A DNA stretch of 64,000 nt from G963678445 sp963678445 (GTDB lineage Bacteria > Hydrogenedentota > Hydrogenedentia > Hydrogenedentales > G963678445), in the NCBI GenBank assembly GCA_963678445.1, contig OY782877.1, forward strand, positions 3,596,001 through 3,660,000, read 5' to 3'. Shown one piece after another: positions 31,319 through 38,945 of the stretch; position 1 is the first letter of the stretch; each line of letters starts with the position of its first letter. The position numbers and the translations under genes were made by a program. The notes under the pieces are model-generated. The model did no database searches and was not told where the DNA came from. It worked only from the letters and a program-made list of their open reading frames with translations.

Positions 31319-31789
31319 TTATTTCCCTTTCTCCTTCTTACGCACAGCCTTCTTTTTCGCCGGTTCCGCATCCGACTTCTTCAGCAAATCCGCGGCCCAG
31401 TCCGCCGGTGTGTACTGCTGACTCTTCGGCTGATCGCCCTCACGGGAAATCTTCGTCGTCTTCACGTCTTTCATATTCGCCCGGATCATTCCGTTCAGCT
31501 TTTGCGCGGCATCCACCGGGTGCCCCGGTAGGCAATATCGCGCACAACGATTTCGGGAACACCATCGATTCCTCTCCGCGACCGCAGTCATTGCATATTG
31601 GGTGTGGCCCTGCCACCCCTCGGCCACGGCCCGCATGTACTTGACCGTGTTGATCCCGATGAACTCGATCTGGATGAAGTCGCTGGAGCGGTTGAAGGTG
31701 AAGTCCTGGTAGAGGCTGTCAATCACCTCCCGGAACAATGTGCGCTCCTCTTCGTCCAAACACTTGTTGGCGAAAATCCCGTGCTTCAT
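31319..31789 (-). CDS. Phage packaging protein (small terminase-like?) with in-frame repeat insertion
   Basis: 156 aa. DEEERTLFREVIDSLYQDFT, SSDFIQIEFIGINTVKYMRA, AAQKLNGMIRANMKDVKTTK, TPADWAADLLKK and a Lys-rich tail. The distribution resembles small terminase/phage DNA-packaging proteins. Residues about 58-92 (GWQGHTQYAMTAVAERNRWC, then SRNRCARYCLPGHPV) are extra, encoded by 31515-31622 with the R1 hairpin GTGGC-CCT-GCCAC at 31603-31615. The frame is kept. Confidence 0.6.
   Translation of the reverse strand: MKHGIFANKCLDEEERTLFREVIDSLYQDFTFNRSSDFIQIEFIGINTVKYMRAVAEGWQGHTQYAMTAVAERNRWCSRNRCARYCLPGHPVDAAQKLNGMIRANMKDVKTTKISREGDQPKSQQYTPADWAADLLKKSDAEPAKKKAVRKKEKGK
31515..31622 (-). repeat. 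Partial R1 repeat plus short palindrome inside a phage gene
   Basis: Contains the hairpin GTGGCAGGGCCAC with ACCCAATATGCAATGAC flank, and at the other side ACCGGGGCACCCGGT, similar to the small palindromes in recD2 and terL. Confidence 0.55.
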
Positions 31790-31870
31790 GGGATTGAGGT
31801 TGCCCGCCTGGCCACCGCTGAAGTGTCAGTCACTAAAAACAGGTCTGTTTTTTTGCATTGAAGATTTAAA

Positions 31871-31889
31871 AAACATGCAATGCATGTTT
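31871..31889. promoter_or_regulatory. 19-bp palindrome upstream of the methyltransferase operon
   Basis: AAACATGCA-A-TGCATGTTT is a perfect 9-1-9 palindrome, about 100 bp before the operon; likely an operator. Confidence 0.45.
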
Positions 31890-31990
31890 GCAAACACGAT
31901 ACCGGGTTCACAGTGCAACAGGCGGAACTATGTATAGAGGGAGATTTCGGGTAGAGAGCAAAAAAATGGAGAAATCCAGGGTGGATCAAG

Positions 31991-33460
31991 ATGGTTTCAA
32001 CAAAAACGGAGAAAGAAAAAAGAACGTCTGTCTTGCCGCGTTCCATGGTGACGACGTATTGGCGTTCCCGTTTATATCGGTTGCTGCGGAAATCGGTGTT
32101 AATTTCGGCGATTGTGTTGGATGGGGAGAATCTGCAGTTTGAGACGGTTACTTGGAAGAACTATTGGGGAGAATTTCCAGAAACTTGCCATGCGGCTTTG
32201 AAGCGCTTGGAAAAAAGTTGGAGAAGCTATATCGCTTTTGGTTTTTCATCTGAGTATGCGACGCTGTATGGCGATGCCATGCTGGAGTTGTTGAAAATTG
32301 CGGTAGTGAAATCGGATTCAATAAAGCATAAGACATTCCTGACCCGTGTTTTGGGTTTTGAGAATATTGCGTTGCGATACACCGGGGAAGCGGTCCCATT
32401 TGCCGCAGTTACAACGACGTTTCGTAATCCGTTCCTGGCGATGCTTGATTCAAAAGGAATACGCGTTGGGGCGCGAGAATATACGAAGATGCTTCCGCTT
32501 ATTCTGCTGCATAATAGGGGAAAGGTCCGACTTTTTTATCATTACCGGAAGCAGCGCATCCTGAAAAATTCGGATGAAGCACTGCTTTTTTTTCTGGCGG
32601 AGGAACCGGAAAAGCGGGTTCAAAGTTTCTGTGGTCTGGATAAGCTTACAAATACCTTAACTCCTCAGTGGGATTCACGGATCGAGGAACGCGCTGAGCT
32701 GTTGGGGACAAAGGTGCTCGCTCCTTGCCTGACGTCATTGAAGAGGAACTCCAAAGCGCTTCGTGTGTTGGATATTGGAGCAGGCGACGGGCTTTTTACG
32801 GATAGGGTGATCACGAAGATTTTAGATTCCGGTGTTTTGTCCAAGCAGAAAATGGAGCTTTCGCTGTTGGATGTTGTCGCAGGATTGCCGGGACGGCAGT
32901 CGGGTTCTGCGATCTTGCTCAACGGCCTCTCGAAGGTGGAGCGGATTGCTTGCGATTATCGCTCTTGGCTGCAGGCTTGCCGCGATCGCTATGATGTCGC
33001 GTTCATATTCCGTATGCTGCACAACTTCAGTCGTTTTGAAGTCCGCGTCATTGTTCCGCCCAAACAGCGTATGCTCCCCGGCAATAAATACCCGGTACTG
33101 CGGCATATGTCGAAGTATTATCAGGCCTTATTGCGAATTTTTCCACACTTAAATTCTGATGGTGTGCCTATGGATGACGCCGTGTGTTATCATCCTTTCC
33201 GAGGCTTTGAACAGAACAGTCTGGTTATGCCGGACGGCACGAGCCTGCTTGAACAGTTGTGTGGCTTGGCCGACTATGTGTTCATTGAGGATGGTGATCT
33301 CTGCGCGAAGGATATGCTGCAACACCTAGTGCAGCATCAGGTGCATAGGATTAACGTGCAGGATTTTTCAAAGCATTTGCGTCTGTTAAGCAACCATGTC
33401 TATGTGCTGAGCAAGAGCAAGTTAGCGTTGCCTTTTGAAACGGAGCGGTTATGGCCATGA
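31991..33460 (+). CDS. Class I SAM-dependent methyltransferase, unknown substrate
   Basis: 489 aa from ATG 31991, with AGGGTGG 7-13 bases upstream. Residues about 1-240 are unrecognised (YWGEFPETCHAALKRLEKSW, YRKQRILKNSDEALLFFLAE). Residues about 250-400 contain SAM motif I (LRVLDIGAGDGLFTDRVITK), an acidic loop LSLLDVVAG and DVAFIFRMLHNFSRFE. The long N-terminus and a distinct C-terminus (YVFIEDGDLCAKDMLQHLVQ) suggest its own substrate recognition. It overlaps the radical SAM gene by 10 bp and forms an operon with it and the ParB-like gene. Confidence 0.75.
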   Translation: MVSTKTEKEKRTSVLPRSMVTTYWRSRLYRLLRKSVLISAIVLDGENLQFETVTWKNYWGEFPETCHAALKRLEKSWRSYIAFGFSSEYATLYGDAMLELLKIAVVKSDSIKHKTFLTRVLGFENIALRYTGEAVPFAAVTTTFRNPFLAMLDSKGIRVGAREYTKMLPLILLHNRGKVRLFYHYRKQRILKNSDEALLFFLAEEPEKRVQSFCGLDKLTNTLTPQWDSRIEERAELLGTKVLAPCLTSLKRNSKALRVLDIGAGDGLFTDRVITKILDSGVLSKQKMELSLLDVVAGLPGRQSGSAILLNGLSKVERIACDYRSWLQACRDRYDVAFIFRMLHNFSRFEVRVIVPPKQRMLPGNKYPVLRHMSKYYQALLRIFPHLNSDGVPMDDAVCYHPFRGFEQNSLVMPDGTSLLEQLCGLADYVFIEDGDLCAKDMLQHLVQHQVHRINVQDFSKHLRLLSNHVYVLSKSKLALPFETERLWP

Positions 33461-34389
33461 TAGTCTCTGTAGAACGCAAGTCCGCCGTGCTCAAGCGGCC
33501 CACGCTGCCCTGTCTTTCGCGCTGGCACACGATTAATCTGCTTGCGGGCTGTCCCTATGAATGCCGGTATTGTTATGCGCGGAGCTTTCGTTCGAATCCG
33601 GGGGACGGCAAGGTGCTCTTTTATGCTAACACGCTGGAGCTGTTGCGGCATGAATTGCCCCGAAAGCGGGTTAGGCCGGAGGTGGTCTACTTCAGCACAG
33701 CATGTGAACCGTTTGCGCCGGAAGAGCCGGTGCTGGAAACGCTTTATGGCGTCATGCAGCTTTTGTTGGAGTATGGCGTTACGATTTTGATCTCGACGAA
33801 ATCGAAAATTCCACAACAGTTTCTGAATCTTTTTGCGTCCTATGCGCGTCAGGTATTCGTGCAGGTGGGGCTTACTACGCTGGATGATAGTATCCGCGCC
33901 GTCTTTGAACCGAATGCGGGGACGGTGGACGAGCGTATCCAGAGTCTTGAATCACTCTGTGCGCGGGGGATTCCGGCGGAGGCCCGGATGGACCCACTGA
34001 TTCCTGAGTTGACAGATCATAATGCTGCCTTTGCACAGCTTTGTCGGCGCATTGCCGCCTGTGGCGCAAGCTCCGCTACGGCTTCGTATCTGTTCCTGCG
34101 GCAGGCCGTGATAGCCAAGATGCGAGTCAACATGCCAACTTGGTCGTTTCATGAGGTCGCCGAACGACTGTATACCCATACGCTCAAAGAGTATTGCGGA
34201 CACAATGCGATTCGTATTCCCGATGTAGCGTATCGCAGGGAGAAGTATGCAGCCTTCAAGGATATTGCGGCATCGCATGGAGTCCAGCTTCGATTGTGCC
34301 AATGTAAAAATTCGGATCTGACCGATGAATGTTGCCATCCGCCGTTGGGTAGAGTGGAGGCGTCGCAGTTAACCTTGGATTTGGAATAG
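33451..34389 (+). CDS. Radical SAM protein (SPL/photolyase-like family)
   Basis: 312 aa. The CxxxCxxC cluster motif is in LLAGCPYECRYCYARSF near residue 35. VVYFSTACEPFAPEEPVLET, GVTILISTKSKIPQQFL and VFVQVGLTTLDDSIRAVFEP continue the radical SAM barrel. The C-terminus has YRREKYAAFKDIAASHGVQL and a Cys-containing end, LRLCQCKN and DECCHPP. It resembles Rv2578c/SplB-like repair-type enzymes. The substrate is unknown. The gene is tightly coupled to the methyltransferase. Confidence 0.85.
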   Translation: MAMIVSVERKSAVLKRPTLPCLSRWHTINLLAGCPYECRYCYARSFRSNPGDGKVLFYANTLELLRHELPRKRVRPEVVYFSTACEPFAPEEPVLETLYGVMQLLLEYGVTILISTKSKIPQQFLNLFASYARQVFVQVGLTTLDDSIRAVFEPNAGTVDERIQSLESLCARGIPAEARMDPLIPELTDHNAAFAQLCRRIAACGASSATASYLFLRQAVIAKMRVNMPTWSFHEVAERLYTHTLKEYCGHNAIRIPDVAYRREKYAAFKDIAASHGVQLRLCQCKNSDLTDECCHPPLGRVEASQLTLDLE

Positions 34390-34399
34390 AGGGGGAACA

Positions 34400-35032
34400 A
34401 TGTATAAAGAGGTGCCACTCGATGCGTTGAAAGCGCATCCGAAGAGTTCCAACAAGATTTCGCGGAGTTATGGCAAAAAACTGCGTCATAACATCAGCGA
34501 AACGGGGCAATACGAGGCGTTAACAGTTCGGCCTCATCCTACGGAGCCAGGGCAATTTGAGGTGTTGAACGGACATGCTCGTTTGGCGGCGCTTCGCGAT
34601 CTGGGTGCGGCCTCGGCGAAGTGCGACATCTGGGAGGTCGATAATGCGCAGACGGAACTCTTCCTGGCCGTGCTTAACAAACTGCATGGTTCCGAAGTCC
34701 CGGAATTGCGTATGGACCTTTTGCTGGCTCTTTTGAAACAACATGGTCACGAAGAACTGTCGGCCCATGTGCCGGAATCAAAAGCGTATCTTGCCCGGTT
34801 GTTATCCCTTCCCCCAAAAAATCAGGAGGCCTTGAAATCCAAACCCGGGGAAAGAGGTATCGTTATCGTAAGCTTTTATCTCTCCCAAGCCGAGCGCGAC
34901 ATGCTGAATAGGGCGCTTGAGCATATCATGCAAACAGCGCATCTTTCCGATTCCAGTAAAGCTCTGATTAAAATGACGGAACGCTACCTTGATTCCGTCG
35001 AGGGGCATGATGCGCTTTCAGTCGTGGTGTAA
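34400..35032 (+). CDS. ParB/sulfiredoxin-domain protein
   Basis: 210 aa, 10 bases after the radical SAM gene and preceded by AGGGGG. The ParB-N fold is VPLDALKAHPKSSNKISRSY, ISETGQYEALTVRPHP and FEVLNGHARLAALRDLGAAS. The C-terminal half (LLALLKQHGHEELSAHVPES, SFYLSQAERDMLNRALEHIM) is helical. ParB-N domains act as CTP-dependent DNA clamps or as nucleases. No parA is near, so a partition role is unlikely, and the operon suggests a link to the two SAM enzymes. Confidence 0.82.
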   Translation: MYKEVPLDALKAHPKSSNKISRSYGKKLRHNISETGQYEALTVRPHPTEPGQFEVLNGHARLAALRDLGAASAKCDIWEVDNAQTELFLAVLNKLHGSEVPELRMDLLLALLKQHGHEELSAHVPESKAYLARLLSLPPKNQEALKSKPGERGIVIVSFYLSQAERDMLNRALEHIMQTAHLSDSSKALIKMTERYLDSVEGHDALSVVV

Positions 35033-35069
35033 GCATCAAGCGTATTCTTTGTCGCATACTTTTCCCCAC

Positions 35070-35113
35070 TGCTAACAGGATGCAGTCGTTGACCGGGGTT
35101 CCTGCGTTAGGCC
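35070..35113 (+). repeat. Hairpin with attC-like ends after the ParB-like gene
   Basis: TGCTAACAGGA pairs with TCCTGCGTTAG. The distal GTTAGGC fits an integron core site, but the site is short (44 bp) and the proximal end is degenerate. A terminator-like hairpin is an alternative. Confidence 0.3.
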
Positions 35114-35130
35114 AACTTCCTAAACACCTC

Positions 35131-35148
35131 GCCAAGGCGTGCCTTGGC
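35131..35148. repeat. Palindrome at the truncated 3' end of recD2
   Basis: GCCAAGGC-GT-GCCTTGGC: perfect 8+8 arms, located exactly after the HKCQG codons. Confidence 0.55.
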
Positions 35149-36520
35149 ATTTATGAAAGGTGTTTACATAGGCTAGTTGAATGTCACGCAGGGCTTCATG
35201 ACCCTTCTTGAGCGTAATCCGGACGCCGTCAAACTGAATAAGAAGCGAGCCATTGGCGAGCACGTCTTCTACATACCCGATGGAGCCGTTCATCACATCC
35301 AGATCATAATTGTTGCGCGTCTGGATGACCTTGTCGCCCTTGAACAGCGGCGGACGCCGGTTTGGAGCGTGAGGAGGTACAATCACGCCATGATGTTTTT
35401 TCTGCACCAACCGCTGAAGCTCCTCGTTGAGCGCCTGAGTTCCCAGCGGGCCTTTGTGCGTCGGCGTCAAAACCTGCACGTCGCGTAGGAGATCGAAGCC
35501 AAGTTTCTCCTCGAGCACGTTCTCGAAGAGTTCGCGCAGACACTTGTTCACGCCCATCGGGTCGGTGAACTGATCGACCAGATACCAATCGCAACGGCCA
35601 TTCGGACGTTTTTCGCTGGTCTTATGCACCTGCCCGCTGAGGATAGCCGTCGAGTTCTCCTTAAGCACGCCCGCCTGGCGCACGCATTCATCGAGAACCG
35701 TCGTGGGCACGGCACGAGTTTGAATGAGGTCGCGCAGGATGTTGCCCGGGCCGACCGGCGGCAGTTGGTTATGATCGCCGACTAACACGACTGCGGTTCG
35801 AGAGAGGTCAATGCCCTGAAACAGATGCCAGGCCAGCGACACGTCCACCATAGACACCTCGTCCACGATTAGCACATCAGCCTCAATGGGATCGTTCAAT
35901 CCTCTGGCAAAGGTCCGGCCGTCGTATCCCAGCAGGCGATGAATGGTTTGGGCCTTGTGTCCCGACAGTTCCTCCAGCCGTTTCGCCGCCTTGCCCGTCG
36001 GCGCAGTGAGCGCCACCTCAAGCCCAACGGTTTCGCAGATTGAGTTAATAACCGCCACACAAAAACTTTTACCCACACCCGCGCCACCGGAAATCAGGCT
36101 AATCCGACGCGTAAACGCCATGCGCACGGCTTGTTCTTGTTTTTCATTCAGGGTCGGGCAGGCGCGCTCGACAATCTCGTCAAACGCCCCAGCGTCTATA
36201 TGCGAAAGCTCCTCGGTTCCCCGGGCAAAGCAGACAGCCAGCGCGGTCTCCTGTTCATAGATGAACGGCAGCGCCAGTACGACCCGACCGCCCATATCGA
36301 CACACCGCAGGGCCTTGGTCCGGATGAGTTCATCCAATTCCGCCTCGATGCGCTCACGGCTATTCAGACAATCCATGATGAGCAGCAGGTTTGCCCGGTC
36401 CACCAGTTCCTCGAACTCAACCCAGCAATCGCCCTGGCCCAATGCCTCATGGATGCAATACAGAATTCCTGCGCGTATGCGTGGCGGGTGTTCCTTGGAC
36501 GTCCCCATCTTGCGTGCTAT

Positions 36521-36540
36521 TGGCAACCCGGCCACCGGGT
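36521..36540. repeat. 20-bp palindromic insertion in recD2
   Basis: TGGCAACCCGGCCACCGGGT. Its core ACCCGG-TGG-CCGGGT (minus strand) is a perfect hairpin, and excision of exactly 20 bp restores the reading frame (VDQ/IARKMG). Confidence 0.7.
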
Positions 36541-37200
36541 CTGGTCCACCTTCTTGAAGCCCAATCCCTTGATCTCGCGCATGATTTGATACGGATCATC
36601 GCGTAGGAGCGTCAGTGCGTTGTTGCCCAGCTTTTCGATTAACGTCGTGACCTGATGATGCGTCAGCCCGAACGCTGAGAGCCACGTCATGACCGCGTTG
36701 AACTTGCGCGACCTGATCCAGACATTGCGCAGATTCTTGATGACGGAAACAGGTATCTTCACGGCCTGCGCAATCCGCTCCGGTGATTCCAGCAGTACGT
36801 TCTCAAAATCATCCCCGAAGATCTCCACAATCTTCGTCGCCCGCGCCGGGCCGGTCCCCTTCACCTCCGGATGGTTGGCGATAAACTGCACCAGTCCCTT
36901 CGCGCCCGACGGCATTTCAATCTTTACATGCTCCACCTTGAACTGCCGCCCATAATCTGGATGCGTCTCCCACCGTCCCGCCAACGTCACATATTGCCCT
37001 TCCACGGCGAAGAGGTTGCCCGCGAAAGAACGAGACCTCCCGTCCGCATCGCGCAGCCGTCCCGCCGAGAACTTTGGTCCGGCGTAGAAAACCTTCTCGA
37101 TATTTCCTCGAAGGATGATTTTTCTCGTTTGACTCATTATACTTCCTTCCAGTACTATTTTGGATATGGCGCGACACCTCGCGGACCTTCATTGGTTACA

Positions 37201-37227
37201 TACCGGAAGGAGCGTCAGACTGTCGGA
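37201..37227 (-). promoter_or_regulatory. Conserved 27-bp boundary motif, copy E
   Basis: TACCGGA, 13 bases, TGTCGGA on the plus strand, 64 bp upstream of the recD2 start. Confidence 0.5.
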
Positions 37228-37376
37228 AAGGCGAGCGTCCGTGTTCGTAATTGGGCAGGCAAGGCGTCAAGAGTCTGGTGGACGATTTCTAGAAGGGAAA
37301 CCAAGGTGTCTTATACCGCGATGTCGCGGCCCAAAGGTCTCATGAAGAAACTATATAACTATTGTTGGAAGTCAGC

Positions 37377-37844
37377 ATGGAACGGATAACAACAGTATTT
37401 GCATACGCTTACTGGCCACTCCTTTACTTTGGGGTCTACATGCCTTTAGTCGTACCAAGACTTCACCAGTGGAGTCATATTCCGTTCTGGATCACGTGGA
37501 TAGCATTCATCGGATTCATCTTGGTCCTCGCGGCATCGGGCATGCGGGAACACCACAAATCGATCTTGATCCATGCTTTCGGGATAGCCCTCTTTCGCCA
37601 GGCATTCGTTTTCGCGATGCCCCGTCTTCACATGCCAAGCTTCCTCAAGTCATACGAAGCCGGATTCTTTCCCGAAGCACTTGCTCGCATCCTCATCCTC
37701 ACCATCGTCGCGGGAACGCTCGGTGAGTGCGATCGGTTTTTCGTGAAACCAAAGAAAAGGAACTTCCAACCAAGCAGTCAAGGTGACGTCCTAATGGCCG
37801 CGCCTCACTGCGATCGTTGTGCCGAGGGAAGATATGGGAATTGA
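37377..37844 (+). CDS. Predicted polytopic membrane protein
   Basis: 155 aa from ATG 37377 with GGAAG upstream. Four hydrophobic segments: VFAYAYWPLLYFGVYMPLVV, HIPFWITWIAFIGFILVLAA, ILIHAFGIALFRQAFVFAMP and FFPEALARILILTIVAGTLG. The end is a short soluble tail with CDRC. It overlaps the next gene by 11 bp. Family unknown; the pair is inserted between recD2 and the ERCC4-like gene, so it may be a two-gene defence or accessory module. Confidence 0.6.
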   Translation: MERITTVFAYAYWPLLYFGVYMPLVVPRLHQWSHIPFWITWIAFIGFILVLAASGMREHHKSILIHAFGIALFRQAFVFAMPRLHMPSFLKSYEAGFFPEALARILILTIVAGTLGECDRFFVKPKKRNFQPSSQGDVLMAAPHCDRCAEGRYGN

Positions 37845-38370
37845 GAACTTCGTGGCTGCGGCTCTGGACCAACTGAGTGGTGGCCGATATGACGTCGCGA
37901 TGTCTCTTGCCTGCTCCGCTGTCGACGGAACGACAGCTAAGATGCCGTCCCCTTCCAACCGACGGAACAATGAGCGGTTCAAGTCCTTTCTTGAGGCAAA
38001 CATGCGTATCATCACCAGATACGGGTTTCCCGGAATTGAGGCTGCCGGGATCCGAATTAAGTGTCGCAACATCCCTAAGCTGCAGACCGATGCCGAAGGG
38101 TACGTGAGCATCGCCGACATAATCTACCATGTGGTCCGATGTAGTGTCGTCCATGAGTGCAGCATAGATGATCGAATTGAGTTTACGGACACTACCATGA
38201 TCGGTGATGTCGACACCAAGTTCAGGATACCTCATTACGTGATATTTGGCTTGCTGGCCGCAGTCGTTCAGTCACCGGCCAATGCAGATATCGGATTCGC
38301 TCCGCATATCAGAGCCAGATTGATTGACGAGAGGACTGGCACAACAAAGTCCTTGAGGCGTACGCGCTAA
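37834..38370 (+). CDS. Unknown cytoplasmic protein paired with a membrane protein
   Basis: 178 aa from ATG 37834 (MGIENFVAAALDQLSGGRYD), preceded by GAGGG. VAMSLACSAVDGTTAKM, RRNNERFKSFLEANMRIITR and IIYHVVRCSVVHECSIDDRI are helical. The motif HECSIDDRI resembles the Abi-like/HEPN-type regular helical proteins found in defence loci, but no RxxxxH site is clear. The 3' end stops 29 bp before the end of the convergent ERCC4-like gene. Confidence 0.6.
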   Translation: MGIENFVAAALDQLSGGRYDVAMSLACSAVDGTTAKMPSPSNRRNNERFKSFLEANMRIITRYGFPGIEAAGIRIKCRNIPKLQTDAEGYVSIADIIYHVVRCSVVHECSIDDRIEFTDTTMIGDVDTKFRIPHYVIFGLLAAVVQSPANADIGFAPHIRARLIDERTGTTKSLRRTR

Positions 38371-38399
38371 ACGCGCGCCGCAGAGCCGAATCGTTCGCC

Positions 38400-38945
38400 T
38401 CACCCAAGATCCCGTTCGTTGATGGTCCGCGCGCAGCGTTCGAGGTATGTCTCGACGAACAGCTTCGCCGTCTGGCGGTCTCGCAGAAATGGGCGGGAAT
38501 ACCCCAGTCCACGCAGATGGAGATGGTTGCCCCAAAGACTGCGTTGGGATGCGCGCCCGTGCCATAGTTGCCTTCGAGCACATCGCGCAGCGACCCCTCG
38601 ACCACGACGCTGGCGAACTCACAGCCCGCCAGCTTGCGCAGTTCGGCGTGGAACCGTTTCCGGGCGCGGATGACGGTTTGCACAAAATCCGTGAGGGACT
38701 TGCGCTCGACCGAAACCCGCGTTTCCAGACCGCACACTGCGGCGACCCGCCGTTGGGAATATCGCGAGGGTAGTCTCTGAAGAATTCCAGCCATTGCCCG
38801 CGCCCCAAGGTTTCTGTAGATACTGGGTGTGGCCCTGCCACTCGCCAGCGGGAAGGGCGCGACGTTCGACGCAGAATCGCTTGGCATCAAACGCGTACTC
38901 CGCCTGTTCCCGCGTATCGACGATGATGCGGATACGCTTTTCCAT
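38400..38945 (-). pseudogene. ERCC4-type nuclease, broken by R1 insertion and a frameshift
   Basis: From ATG 38945: MEKRIRIIVDTREQAEYAFD and CVERRALPAGE. A foreign segment beginning WQGHTQYLQKPWGAGNGWNS follows. The gene resumes in another frame with GLETRVSVERKSLTDFVQTV (catalytic ERK), RFHAELRKLAGCEFASVVVE and VDWGIPAHF. A further one-base shift leads to LRDRQTAKLFVETYLERCAR and stop at 38400. Intact, it would be a V/ERxxxD-type structure-specific nuclease. The start overlaps the upstream gene as ATGA. Confidence 0.8.
38770..38850 (-). repeat. Partial R1 repeat inside the ERCC4-like gene
   Basis: Hairpin GTGGCAGGGCCAC (38829-38841) followed by ACCCAGTATCTACAG, homologous to the copy at 31603 and in the same translation frame (WQGHTQY). 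Confidence 0.6.

Larger units (their letters stand above)
35120..37137 (-). pseudogene. RecD2-like helicase with palindromic insertions, 3' truncated
   Basis: N-terminal part from ATG 37137: LRDADGRSRSFAGNLFAVEG, GTGPARATKIVEIFGDDFEN and FNAVMTWLSAFGLTHHQVTT up to GLGFKKVDQ. Then 20 bp (36521-36540) interrupt; removing them gives VDQIARKMGTSKEHPPRIRA in frame. Helicase motifs follow: SLISGGAGVGKSF, LTAPTGKAAKRLEELSGHKA, VLIVDEVSMVDVSLAWHLFQ and AVVLVGDHNQLPPVGPG. The last motif, AYVNTFHKCQG, runs into TPWRGV-stop at a second palindrome (35131-35148), so about the final 60-100 residues are missing. Probably a phage-derived recombination helicase. Confidence 0.82.

Noticed and set aside
35070..35113. 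A certain integron attC site after the ParB-like gene
   Set aside because: Only one end fits the core and the length is under the usual minimum; kept as low-confidence hairpin only.
2614..37230. CRISPR array built from the recurring 27-bp motif
   Set aside because: The five copies are thousands of bases apart and there are no spacers or cas genes.
37834..38370. HEPN ribonuclease assignment for the 178-aa protein
   Set aside because: No clear RxxxxH motif; helical content and context alone do not support it.
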